Below, piece after piece: positions 37,436-48,133 of a stretch of DNA of 64,000 nucleotides. The notes under the pieces were generated by a model that saw only the letters and a list, made by a program, of their open reading frames with translations, was not told where the DNA came from and ran no database searches. How positions within the stretch are numbered: position 1 is the stretch's first letter; each line of letters starts with the position of its first letter. The position numbers were made by a program, and so were the translations under genes. This stretch comes from Portunus trituberculatus (lineage: Eukaryota > Arthropoda > Malacostraca > Decapoda > Portunidae): the NCBI RefSeq assembly GCF_017591435.1, contig NC_059272.1:8222050-8286049 (forward strand), written 5' to 3'.

Positions 37436-37860
37436 CTGGGCCGGTATTCATAAACACACTAAAAGTACACTAATATTTTTTTAGTTGTACTGTCAGCTAA
37501 AAGTAATCAGTAAAAGTGTATACATAAAGAGAAAAAAAAATTTTAGAGAACGTTTACCTAGAAGTAAAAGTAAAGTGGCTAAAAGTAAAAGTAAAATCTA
37601 AACCCGCTACATTTGCTACGCTTAGCGCTACAATGCAACTTAAATTGCATATTTTCTCACTTAAATATCATACTGATACATAAAAAGGTATGAAATAATT
37701 TTAAGATATCTTTTTAGCAAAAAAATTTGGAAACACATGCTTATTTTATGATTTTAGTTTTGTACATAAGGTGAGTTTGGCCACTTTGGCGAGATCTCAT
37801 CCAATGGCTGTATACTCATCAAAACAAAAACAAAGCCCCGTTGGAGGCAAGGAAAAGACA

Positions 37861-37938
37861 ATGGAGTTTGAGGACAAGAAGAAGAGGGCTAGGAAGCCCA
37901 ACTGGACAAAAGGGACCAATGTTATTTATTGGCATCCC
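37861..37938 (+). pseudogene. N-terminal stub of Harbinger Myb/SANT-like protein
   Basis: ATG 37861 opens MEFEDKKKRARKPNWTKGTN, the basic N-terminus and first Trp of the Myb/SANT (trihelix) protein encoded by Harbinger elements on the opposite strand from the transposase. Homology is lost after about 37930, where the deletion junction with the transposase gene must lie. Confidence 0.55.
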
Positions 37939-37954
37939 ATGTGGAAGACAACGC

Positions 37955-38692
37955 TCACATCATAAAAGGCTGGGGGCGCAAGTATGGTGTCAGGAGCCAG
38001 CGCTTCATGGCGTAGGCACTGTCACCCAACAAGTGGCAACCGGGTGGCACGATACCTCTTTTGAAGAGTTGCTTCAGTCCAGACTCATTGAAGACTCTAG
38101 CATCATTGACAGAGCCAGGCCACTTTGCAACAATGTCAAGTATTCTGTATGTTGCATCAAACACAACTTGTACATTGATGCTATGAAACCGTTTCCGGTT
38201 TACATATTCAGCTTCGTGTTCCCTTGGGGCTATAATTCTTATATGAGTGCCATCGACTACACCAACAACACCGAGAAATCCTGCAACTTGCATGAATTGT
38301 TCTTGTTTCTGCTGAACTTCCTGCTGGGTGAAGTTGGGGAAATTGATGAACCTCCGGAAATTGTCTCATTGTGTAAGAGCCTCAAGGGTCTGGGTGATAG
38401 CACGGCTAACAGTTGGCTGTGATGTGCCGAAGTCATCGCTACTGCACAACTGCATCTTTCTTGTGGCCAAGTACCGTAAGGTGATGGCCACCTTCATCTC
38501 AGGAGAGAGGTCTTTGTTCCTAGCAGTTTGACTCCCTAATGCATCCCTCACAAGATCAGTTACATACAGTATGCCTGCATGGTCAAGTCGAAATCTTTCG
38601 ATCAGCTGGGAGTCACTGTATTCCGTCAGGGAGTCTCTCCTCTCACGAAAAGTCCGGCGTCGTCGCTGGCGAAGTTGTTGTTGTTGCGCCAT
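37955..38692 (-). pseudogene. Harbinger (HARBI1-like) transposase, one stop and truncated
   Basis: ATG at 38692 opens MAQQQQLRQRRRRTFRERRD and an HTH region (LATRKMQLCSSDDFGTSQPT, VSRAITQTLEAL). One in-frame TGA after LTQ precedes DNFRRFINFPNF. DDE-superfamily motifs follow: GVVDGTHIRI (first Asp), GSVNDARVFNES (second Asp) and LLGDSAYAMKRWLLTPYL. The frame ends at LRPQPFMM, before the region that should hold the catalytic Glu. Family members are about 350 residues; this is about 246. Confidence 0.82.
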
Positions 38693-38957
38693 CTTGGAGA
38701 CTTAAAAATACTTTTAAGCTCACTAAAAGGACCCCTCACGACTATTAGCGCTTGGCTACCTGCTAAAAATCTTTTAGAGCTTAAAAATGTTTATGAATTA
38801 AGTTAAAAAAAATTTTAGGACTAAAAGTAAAATTAGTGGTTAAAAGCTTTTTTTTAGCCTGCTAAAAGCATTTTAGACTTATATGAATACCGACCCTGGA
38901 GTTTATTGCCAAAACGGATACAGAATCCCACACTACTCCACGGGAATTTCATATTAA

Positions 38958-39695
38958 CCCGAAAACTCCGACAGGCCTTAAATACGGCTGCATAGCACAC
39001 TTCCGACAGTCCTTAAATGGGGCAGCTACTTTGAGCGCTAATAAAAACCGCGCTAGCATTGGTAGCGCTGCTATATTTGGTCATGACGTAGTCCTATGGT
39101 AGTACTGTCGGCTCCCAGGAAGCACACCGCTCTAGCCAGCTAGTCTCCCACAAATTTCTGTGAGGTGCGTGAGCGTCGTGTCGCGGTGATAATTATTTAC
39201 GTATTTACTTATTTAAGGAACTATTATTTACAACTATGGCTCCTGGTGCTAAGAGGAAGCTAAAGTTTAGTGATAAAAGTGATAGACAAGGCGGGACAAG
39301 ACGCAAAGTGCACAGGTTGGAGGTAGATCCCGACCCCGCTATTGTGACATCGTCACCCACGCCTGATAAAAACATATGTAACTATAATCAGCCAATATGA
39401 GTGAAAACACGAAAAACATGTGAAAACACATAAAAACATGAGCAGTGCCTTACATTATGTAAGAATACACATAAAAGCATCTCCCCCGAGTTGCCGCTAC
39501 CACAATCTTCTCCAACTATCGGTTATTATTCTGAGACAACCATAGTGAGTAGAGCAATAAAAACTTGTAGGATGATGCATTGTCATGTCTATTAACAGCA
39601 GATTTTTTTTCCAGAGTAATTTATAAGAGTTGATTTTTTTATGATAATTGCGGTAATGGGAGGGTGCGAATTTTGCGGCCATCGGTCTTAGCGGG
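38958..39695. mobile_element. piggyBac-type MITE with a short ORF
   Basis: TTAA at 38954-38957 and 39696-39699. Ends CCCGAAAACTCCGACAGGCC and, inverted, CCCGCTAAGACCGATGGCC are related. It is inserted in the DIRS element. A 55-codon ORF (39236-39400) lies inside. Confidence 0.68.
39236..39400 (+). CDS. Unknown 54-residue basic ORF in the piggyBac-type MITE
   Basis: It begins MAPGAKRKLKFSDKSDRQGG and is Lys/Arg-rich, ending NYNQPI before TGA. I do not recognise it. It may be the N-terminal stub of the parent transposase, left when the middle was deleted. Confidence 0.35.
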   Translation: MAPGAKRKLKFSDKSDRQGGTRRKVHRLEVDPDPAIVTSSPTPDKNICNYNQPI

Positions 39696-39699
39696 TTAA

Positions 39700-40480
39700 G
39701 AGCCTTGCGTCCTTACTGGATCCAGAGGATGAGGAGCGACTCTTATGTCATGTTTGGGCACTAAGTCACTACCTACACCAGATGGCTTCAGCTACGAGAC
39801 CCAGGAACCTGTTCCTCGTTGTTAAGTGTCCTTTCAGACCCATGTCAAAGGTAGTGATCTTCCTCCAGGATACCATCAAAGAAGCTCATGCTTCAATTCC
39901 TGACTCTATCTGTCTCAAGTTTAACGTTCGGACACATGACATCCATGCTTATGTGGAAGAACTGCTCTGTCCCCTCCTTCCACTGTAGGACACATTCAGT
40001 CTTTGCTGACCATTAGCTCCATGACATAGTGAGACAGGAGGGAGATATCTTTACCTTGGGCCCAATAGTTAGACAGGAGGGAGATATCTTTACCTTGGGC
40101 CCAGTTGTCACAGCTGGCCACATTGTATGATGACTACCTGTGGTCCACACTCCTTAGGAAGGCCACTCAGGCTTTCTTTCATGGAGGCACTCTATCATCA
40201 GCCTGCCACCTTCAGGCTAGGAAAAGGGGTCAGTAGTCAAGTCTGAGCACCTTTCTTGGGCTCACCCTCTCGGACCAGGGTCCAAGGGCACCCTTAGAGC
40301 ACTCAACAATGATCGCCTTGGGCTCTCTTTTGGTTTTTGAGATGAGGATCACAGAGAACTCCCATGTATCCAGCTACATTCTTCAGCACCCTCTACTTCA
40401 CCTCAGTCAAAAGTTAGTGTCTCCACAATGGACAGTCATTTCACCCTCTATGCCTGGCATATTTTGATTCCTGCCTTCCT
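39700..40480 (+). pseudogene. DIRS element: tyrosine recombinase remnant
   Basis: At 39782 the frame reads MASATRPRNLFLVVKCPFRP, then MSKVVIFLQDTIKEAHASI, then VRTHDIHAYVEE, resembling the DIRS recombinase C-terminal region (R..HDIR and following). Stops and a duplicated GACAGGAGGGAGATATCTTT (about 40032 and 40072) show decay. Confidence 0.62.
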
Positions 40481-40516
40481 CAGTGTTAGAGTCTGCTAAT
40501 TTTTTATATGAAAAAC

Positions 40517-40808
40517 AGGTCTTTGTGATGGAAATGTAATTTTTAGAACTAAAATTAATTTCTTCACCTACCTGTTTTTCATACAAAAATAAATCCCCTA
40601 CCTTCCTTCCCTCAGTCTGAATCCTAATGCAAGAATTAACTTAGGTGGCGCACAGTTGATACCCTCGGCAGCATCAGGGCACTGCGCTCCCAGGTGTAGC
40701 GGATTTTTTAATCTCGGCAGCAGGAAGTAAGTAAAACAGTGGAACTGCAAATTTTTTGTATTTTGAAAAACATAAGTGAAGAAATTCATTTTAGTTCTAA
40801 AAATTAAA
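40517..40808. repeat. Inverted repeat at the DIRS 3' end
   Basis: TTTTTAGAACTAAAATTAAT (about 40530) recurs inverted as ATTCATTTTAGTTCTAAAAA (about 40784), continuing through TTTCTTCAC/GTGAAGAAA and the GTTTTTCATACAAAAA region. It fits the inverted terminal structure of DIRS-like elements. Confidence 0.6.
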
Positions 40809-41325
40809 CACCTTTGTAGTTATGTATATTGTAGCAATTTAACCCACTACTGAGGTGGTAGCTTAGCTGTGCAAGCAGTTGCAGGCTAATAGGAGGCTCA
40901 GCTTGAGTATGCACAGATAGACCACAACACAACCCTGGGATCAGGAGCACTAACACATATTTGTTTGATGCTTTACATTTAATGATACACAGGTTCATAG
41001 CACATAACAACTGGGCTGATACATCACGGCATCACACAACTCGCTCACACAACACAATCTCCCATTAACCTAACAACCCTACTGTGTGTCTTCAACTTGG
41101 TGTACCTACTCCTAACACAACGTGGGATTATCCAAGGAGTGTCAGATTGACCTCAACAATGAATGAAACCTGTACCCTATACCTGTCTCAAGACCATAAT
41201 GTTTGGCACTAGGATTTTTCCTCCCCACACTTCTTCCTCTCTGGTGAAGTGAAAGCAAACCACATGTTAGTCTATTTTTGCCATTTCACTAGGGTTCTGC
41301 AATCACAGTTTTATATTAACACTTC
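40809..41325. other. Unassigned spacer before the piggyBac element
   Basis: No gene or clear repeat is recognised in this stretch. Confidence 0.4.
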
Positions 41326-41550
41326 TTAACACGTTACGTGCGGTACGACATTGTGTACTATCCATTCCTGCGATATGGGTCGTAACATAATTTTTATAAA
41401 AAATTTTGTTTTCAAAAATTATGAATGAAATTTGTACTATACTCATATTTTACTGCAATAAACACATTTTTAAGATGTTATAGTAAACAATTTGACATAT
41501 TTTATGATTTTATTGAAACTCCAAGTTACAATAAAAAAGTGAAAGAAAAT

Positions 41551-41890
41551 TCATATAATCAAAATCAATATTGAACTTTTGATACATTCTTGGTTGGCAA
41601 AACTTGACATAAACATATATGGATTTCCTTTACACAACTAACAGAAAGACACATTTTTTTTGTTACTTCATATAATCAAAATCAACATTGAACTTGATAC
41701 ATTCTTGTTGGCAAAACATGACATAAACGTATATTGATTTCCTTCACAACTAACAGAAAGTGGACACCTTTTTTGCTACTTCATAGTACTCAAAATCAAC
41801 ATTGAACTTATGATACATGCTTGGTGGGAAAACATGACATACACATATATGGATTTCCTTCACACAACTGACAAAGTGGACACCTTTTTA
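41551..41890. repeat. Three-copy tandem repeat (about 115 bp) in the piggyBac 3' region
   Basis: Copies begin near 41551, 41668 and 41781 and share words such as AAAATCAACATTGAACTT and GGATTTCCTT. They lie between the transposase stop and the left terminus. Confidence 0.82.
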
Positions 41891-42741
41891 GCTTTCTTTG
41901 AAGCCACCTTGCTGCCTTCATTTATTGATGTCATCTTGTAGCAGCTTACACATCTCTTCCTGGAGGTACGTTTTTGCCCTTCAGCTTCTACCAGGTAATG
42001 CTGCTGCTCTGTTTGGATGCCTCCAACACTTACTCTCTTTTCCTGATCTTAAGTCTTCCTGAGAATAGCCAGTCAGCAGAGACAATGTGAAGGACTCTTG
42101 AAAGCTTAGTAATGAGACAGGCTTTTTAGAAAAGTACTTATTACAGAGTACCCAAGCATTTACCACTGAAGTTCCAGCTATGAGTTCTATTGCAATCTTT
42201 CTGTACCATTTTTTTGTTTTCCGTAAGGCTGTGTAATAACTTGACATCTGGTCTGACACATCTCCTTTCTTGATTTTGTTGTACTCTACAACACTCTTAG
42301 GTTTTACTGCAATATCTCCATCTCTTGCACACTTTCCAGTTGGGATCAATGCGTCATCATGTTCTGGTACAGTGGACAATGTGAGAACACTTCTCTTATC
42401 TTTCTAGTGAAAGACTTTGACTCCTTTATCATTTTGCAGTGAGATTATATCCCCTTTCTTTATCTCTGCCTTTGTTATTTCACATGGCAGCCCTTTGCAT
42501 GATGAGCGAACCGTGCCACAGAGATACATATTTCGTGACAATAAGTGCTCTGCAAGTGTGACTGATGTGTAGTAATTGTCACAATACAATGTCATGCCCA
42601 TGTCTGACACACAAAGTCTGTAATACCTAAATTTTGGTATTTTTCACCTTTGCTGCAGTACACTTCAAGGTTCCATGTGTATCCATCTGCATTACAAAGT
42701 TTGAATATTTTCAACCCATATTTGTGGCTTTTGCCTTGAAT

Positions 42742-44280
42742 AACATAACATAACATAAATAATAGGATAACAAAGGGCCACCAGGGCCCATCTAGGTTAT
42801 CCTGTATCAGTCGCACAGCGACCTCGTCATCAGTACTTAAAGATACACTTACAAGTACACAATACATTATATACTAATTCTAAATATTTGGCCCATTAAC
42901 AGGGCTAAGTCCTGCAGTGAATTCCTCTACAATCTGTGATCCCCATACATGGGGATCATGTCTTGTTTAACTATAGTAAATTTCTTATAAAAACTATCAT
43001 GCAGCGCTATACATAATTATAAATCTAATAAATTTAAGTGCTTATCTAATCTGTTTTTAAACATTGTCAAACTAGTGCTATTTACAACCCTCTCTGGCAA
43101 TGCATTCCAGAAGTCTACCACCCTATGACTAAAGAAATATTTTCTTATATCTAACCTGCAGCCTTGCTTTCTAATCTTCCTGCCATGATTTCTAGTCCTA
43201 CTTCCCTCCTCTAAGGTAAAGAAAGATCTCACATCTATGTAGTTTGTATCTGAGAACATTTTAAATAACTCTATCATATCCTCTTATACATCTCCTCTCA
43301 AATGAAAACATGTTTAATTCCTTTAATCTATCTCTATACTCCAGGTGCTTTAATGCTGGTATCATCCTAGTTGCTCTTCTCTGAACTGCTTCTAACATGT
43401 TGATATCCTGCCTATAATGGGGTGACCAGGCCTGTATGCAATACTCTAAATGGGGCCTAACATAGGAATTATATAAGCTACGCACCACTTCCTTACTTTT
43501 ATAACTAACATTTCTATTTATAAAACCCAGGATCCTATTTGCCCTATTTCTTGCTTCTAAACATTGCTTTGAAAATTTCATAGTCCTGTCTATCACTACT
43601 CCTAAATCCTTTCCCTCCTCTACTGCCTCTAGCCAACATCCCTCCATCTCATAGCTAAAGTTTGTGTTGTCTTTACCTAAATGCATAACCTGACACTTTT
43701 TAGAATTAAACTCCATCTGCCACCTGTCTGCCCATGCTATCAGCCTGTCCAGGTCTCGTTGTATTCTGTAATTGTCCTTTTCACCCTGTACTGCACATGC
43801 TATCTTAGTATCATCTGCAAACTTTGATACTTTGCTACTAATTCCTATATCTAAATCGTTAATGTACACCAAGAAAAGAAGAGGTCCTAGCACTGATCCT
43901 TGGGGTACCCACTAACCACTTCCTTCCACTCAGACATTGCCCCATTTAATACTACTCTCTGTTTCCTATCAGAAAGCCATTCACTAATCCAATCAACTAA
44001 CCTACCCCTATCCCATGTAGTCTCAATTTGTACACTAGCCTCCTATGCGGTACCTTATCAAACGCCTTGCTAAAATCTAGATATATAACATCTATGCTAT
44101 TTCCATCATCTAACTCCTTGGTAATATATCCTAAGATATCGAGCAAATTTGTAAGACAGGACCTCCCTGATCTAAAGCCATGTTGGGTATCTCTAATTAA
44201 TCTATTCTCATTTAAATGCTCCCAAATACTACCCTTAATGATTTTCTCTAGTATCTTACATACTATACTAGTTATACTAG
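42742..44280 (-). mobile_element. 5'-truncated CR1-like LINE nested in piggyBac
   Basis: On the minus strand it starts within the RT (SIVCKILEKIIKGSIWEH) and ends in TTATG repeats against the piggyBac sequence at 42741. It shares its 3' end with 24342-24606 and RT segments with 54066-54460. About 45 codons of piggyBac sequence are missing at the junction. Confidence 0.82.
43017..44275 (-). pseudogene. CR1-like LINE reverse transcriptase, C-terminal part
   Basis: Motifs in order are IYLDFSKAFDKVPH (first catalytic Asp), GPLLFLVYINDLD, SKFADDTKIACAV (FADD), RLIAWADRWQMEFNSKKCQV, then YNSYVRPHLEYCIQAWSPHY and RRCIRG, MIELFKMFSD, CRLDIRKYFFSHRVVDFWNA. Frames break near 43905 (VSG to VPQGS region loses one base) and near 43275. 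This C-terminal layout is typical of CR1/L2-group LINEs. Confidence 0.82.
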
Positions 44281-44887
44281 TTATATTGCCTGAAATAAAT
44301 TCTTCACTTTATATTTTTTGTGCTGGTCTGCATAGGCAAAGTTATCAGAGAAATGCATGAGACTCAAAAGAATTTGAAATTGGTCCTGGCTTATAGTGCC
44401 AAAGATTAATTCCCTGTCATACAGTTTACTTTTTGACCAGTAAAGATGCATTTCTGGATAGGAGACTTTTCCCATGTAGAGAAAAATTCCTATTATTTTT
44501 TTCATTTCTAATCTATCAGTAGGAACCCAAGCCCGAAGTCCTGATTTTCTTGTTAGCACACGGGATGAAAGTTTCTGAGAAACATACCTGTTAGTTTCCT
44601 TGACTATTTAATTTATTATTTCATCAGTAATGAATAATGAATAAATATTAATTGGTAGGACACAATTGTCTGAGGACTGGAGTTATACACAACTCCTCCT
44701 TTCCTGTGAATAGAAAAGCCCTCTGGCATGATGTAACACTCCTCCAGTTACCAACAGAGGTTGCAGATACATCAGGTACATCTTCAGTTTCAGTAGGATC
44801 ATCAGTGTTATCTGAGACTTCATCAGAATCAGAGTCATCATCATCTGATTCAGATTCATCTGTCTTGTAAGATGAATCAGACGTATC

Positions 44888-47560
44888 CAGTAGAGCCTCA
44901 ACTTTCGCACCTAATTGGTGCCAAAAAATCGGCGCCAAATTGAAAACCACGAAAGTGGGGGCATTGACCTTATGGAAAAAATAATAATCGGTTCTGGAGC
45001 TATCCATAAAATACCTATATCTCCATATAAATCTGACAAACAAATACATTCTATTATGAAATACAATTGTACATCAAATAAAAACACCTTACACTGTATG
45101 AATGTAGTAATACTTACCAAATATACAAGTATGAGGTGCTTGATGTATGGTTATGGTGGCCACCTACTGGGGCCCACTGCTGCTGCAGCTGCTGCTGTCG
45201 CCGCCACCGCCGCTGACACCGCCTCCGCCGACACTGTCTCCGCCATTCTGCATTTCTTCCTCTTCCAGTCTCTGACGTAACAGTTCCACTCTGTGTTGCC
45301 TTTCCACATCTGCCATTTGTTCTCGAATAAATCCAGAGAAATCTTCATCCATGTCGAGCTCAGCATCTTCCATTGGTTCTGCTCCCTCATCAGCTTCCCC
45401 TTCTGCTTCCAAAAGACCCTCTGCCACTTCCCTTGGCCTTTGGAGGTAGCGGGTGATTAATGCCTGTTGCCCTTCATAAACTTTTTTATTAAAAAGTTCC
45501 CCAAAGGTATCAGTGATGCTTTTTAAGCTAGCCAAGATTTTCTGTTTGTGTTCAAAGGCTAAGGGCTCTATCTGTTCAGTCAAGGACTCAAAGTTAAGTA
45601 ACAATGATGACAGTACAGCGGTTGATGGTGAACGATCTTACTGAAGTTGTTGTTGTTGTTGTTCAGGTTGCTCGATATGGTCCCCTTCCATGTTGTCCTC
45701 CTCCAGCAGGTCTTCAGTATTATTTTCTTGGTTGTAGTTGACTAACTCCAGCATTTCCTCCCTTGTAACATCGGCAAACCCTGGGCTTCTAACCTGCCGT
45801 ACCACCTCGACCGTCTCTGCCAACAACTGCTCGGTCTGCTGCTTGTCTTCCTGGGCAGCAATCATCTTTGGGAGTAGCGGTTTCCATGCATGTTTTAGGG
45901 TGGCGATTGTGTGAGTTTCCCAAGCCTTAACAAAAGCCTCAACTGCCAGCCGGATGTTAAACTTGCACCAGAATTGTTTTACTGTGACTGTGTCAGATGA
46001 TGTAGAGGTGCTAGTAAGGTCATCACAGTCACTTTCGCGGTCTGAGGACAGTGATGAAGTTGCATGATCATCTGTTTCAAGGTCTTGAAGTTCCTGAAGT
46101 TCCTGAAGCCTGGCTGTCTGTTGCCTTTCTCGTTCTCCCGTGCACGTCTTGATAAAACTAATTTAGTGTTGGCAATTACTTCCTGGTCCATGGGCTGAAT
46201 CCTTGATGTTGTATTTGGGGACATAAAAACTACTTGTACCGATGGATGGCGGCCTACAAGGAAACGTGCATGCCCTGGTGCATTATCCATGAACAACAAC
46301 ACACGGAAATCCAAATTGTTAGCCTGGCAGTGCGCTTTTGCCTCCGGCACGAAACAGTTATCAAACCAGTCCAGTGATAATGCAGAGGTCATGTACCCCT
46401 TGGCATTTGACCTCCATATGTAGCCCTTAAGTTTGTCCATGTTTGCATTTTTGTAGTGGCGAGGGCACTTAGAGTGATACAGAATTAAGGGTTTCATTCT
46501 GTGTGTTCCATCGGCATTAGCAGTTACCAGTGCAGTAAATCGGTCTTTGGCCATTTTTACTCCATGAGCTTGCTTTTCAGAAACAGAAATAAACGTGGAC
46601 TTTGGTGATCTTTTCCAGTATACGCCAGTTTCATCAGCGTTATATATTTGCACCAAGGAATAGTTGCCATCTTTTATCAGTTGTTGGACTACTGCAGGGA
46701 AGTTAAAGGCAGCAGATTCTTCTGCAGACTGGGCCTCACCCTGATAAACAGCATATTTCACCTTCACCCTATTCTTAAAACGATGAAGCCAACCACGGGA
46801 TGCAGTGAAGGGTGGGGGATTTTTAAGATTCATTTTCTTGATTACAACATTGTACAGAACACGGGCTTGGTCCTGAATCTGGGGCCCAGTTAGCTAGCGC
46901 CTTCATCATTTCGTCGATTTATCCACCTCAATAGATAATGTTCTAAAATTATCATCACCTTGTTATAATCAGTAACAGTTTTCACGCTTCTCTTGCCCCC
47001 AGAATGGTTCCCCACACCACTAGGGGTAAAATATTTCTTTGCTAGAGCCAGATTTTTTCTTGATTTCACTATTCTGCTTCCTCATACTACGCACTGTAGA
47101 TTCGGGGACATTGTACATACGACAAATCTCCATGTTTCTAGCACCTTGGTCAATCTACTGCATTATTTTAGTTTTCATTTCATTATCATACTGCCGCTTT
47201 TTCACACCAACTCTGTACTCACGCCTTTTAACTTTCCCTCCTAATTTTGAAGGTCCTGGGCTCTTGCTTTCTTTGCTGGTATCACTAGGGGCGCCCCCCG
47301 CACCACCAGGTGCACATGTGGCCATAGTTCATGAGAATTCGCCTCTGTAGCAGGTAACCAGAAGAGTCAAGGTAGCATGACCATAAAAACAGGTATGAAC
47401 ACAATGGCGGGAAGCGGTAGACTGTGACGAAAACACCGTGATGTTATCCAAGACGGCGGAAAATAGTTGCCGCTCAGCTTGCGGGTAGAGAGGGAAGTTT
47501 AAATATCGCCAGACACAAGATACCGCGAAACAGAGAATCGCGAAAGTTGGGGCTCTACTG
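44888..47560 (-). mobile_element. Tigger (pogo) element nested in piggyBac
   Basis: The ends CAGTAGAGCC[T/C]CAACTTTCG are inverted repeats with one mismatch over about 21 bp. The element is 2673 bp. The flanking duplication is TC on the + strand (44886-44887 and 47561-47562) rather than TA. Removing the element and one TC copy restores the piggyBac frame (…SLED/DTSDSS…). Confidence 0.9.
45164..47326 (-). pseudogene. Tigger transposase, several frame breaks
   Basis: ATG near 47326 opens MATCAPGGAGGAPSDTSKES, then KKRQYDNEMKTKIM, a TAG, and RNMEICRMYNVPESTVRSMR, the N-terminal HTH. After breaks, 46833 continues FTASRGWLHRFKNR (CENP-B HTH) and the DDE_1 domain: YNADETGVYW (first Asp), LLFMDNAPGHARF (second) and RIQPMDQEVIANTKLVL (third Asp, DDD type). 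The tail at 45865-45164 is acidic and Gln-rich (TREEMLELV, ALITRYLQRPREVAEG) and ends Gly/Ser-rich. Stops and frameshifts prevent function. Confidence 0.85.
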
Positions 47561-47809
47561 TCCTCCAAACTTGCATCATCATCATTGCTGCCACTGCTAT
47601 AACTTGGAGTCAATGTTGAACTACCGTAGAACATACGTTTATTCATATTTCTTATCTGGAATTTGTAAAAGGTAATGCATTGACAAAAAAAAAAAAACTA
47701 TAATCAAGGAAAGAAAATACATAATGCCCAAAAGACATAAATGCCCACACCAATAAATCCATAAACCCAAACCATAAATGCCCACACCAAAAATAGAAAA
47801 TACATAATG

Positions 47810-47960
47810 CCCACCCATGGGTCATATCGCAAAAGAAACAAAATATTAAGTATCATTGCGATGCGGCCCACTCGTGGTCGCATGAGTAGTATGCCCACCG
47901 GTGGGTCACACCGCAGTGGAGCTTATATATTGTTTTATAATGCAGTATGACCCACCAGTG
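47810..47960. repeat. Subterminal palindromes of the piggyBac element
   Basis: CCCACCCATGGGTCA (47810), CCCACTCGTGGTCG (47867), CCCACCGGTGGGTCA (47894) and GACCCACCAGTG (47949) are variants of one imperfect palindrome. A related ATGGGTCGTA lies at about 41375 near the other end. They could be transposase-binding sites. Confidence 0.6.
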
Positions 47961-48133
47961 TCCAAACAATTTTATGGTCTCAATGGAATCTACATACGTC
48001 AGTGAGCATACACACCTCCTTTCAAATTGGTGGCTCGCGCCAAACTGTCAAAGAGAGAGTGCCTTTGTTGCCGCGGGAGGGTGATAGTCAGGCGCACTGC
48101 TAGCCGCACGTAACGTGTTAAGAATGCACAGAT

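Larger units (their letters stand above)
37439..38895. mobile_element. Harbinger element, internally deleted, CTG duplication
   Basis: Ends GGCCGGTATTCATA and, inverted, GGTCGGTATTCATA. CTG flanks both sides (37436-37438, 38896-38898), the 3-bp duplication length typical of PIF/Harbinger. It carries the transposase (minus) and the start of a Myb-like ORF (plus) in convergent order, with an internal deletion removing both C-termini. Confidence 0.82.
41930..47646 (-). pseudogene. piggyBac transposase, split by two insertions
   Basis: ATG at about 47646 opens MNKRMFYGSSTLTPSYSSGS and the acidic N-terminus, which is cut at 47561 by Tigger. It resumes at 44887 (DTSDSSYKTDESESDDDD) and runs through FLYMGKVSYPEMHLYWSKSK to VKNLFQAI at about 44285, where the LINE interrupts. 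It resumes at 42741 with IQGKSHKYGLKIFKLC, LYCDNYYTSVTLAEHLL (second catalytic Asp), KGDVSDQMSSYYTAL (third Asp) and NAWVLCNKYF. The LDES-type segment with the first Asp is missing at the LINE junction. A frameshift near 42010 precedes the basic/Cys tail (KRCVSCYK). Non-functional. Confidence 0.85.
41330..48117 (-). mobile_element. piggyBac element, complete ends, with Tigger and LINE nested inside
   Basis: CACGTTACGTGCGG at 41330 is exactly inverted at 48104-48117, and TTAA flanks both ends (41326-41329, 48118-48121). The span is 6788 bp. Removing the Tigger (44888-47560) and the LINE (42742-44280) leaves about 2.6 kb, a usual length. The transposase is on the minus strand. Confidence 0.93.
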
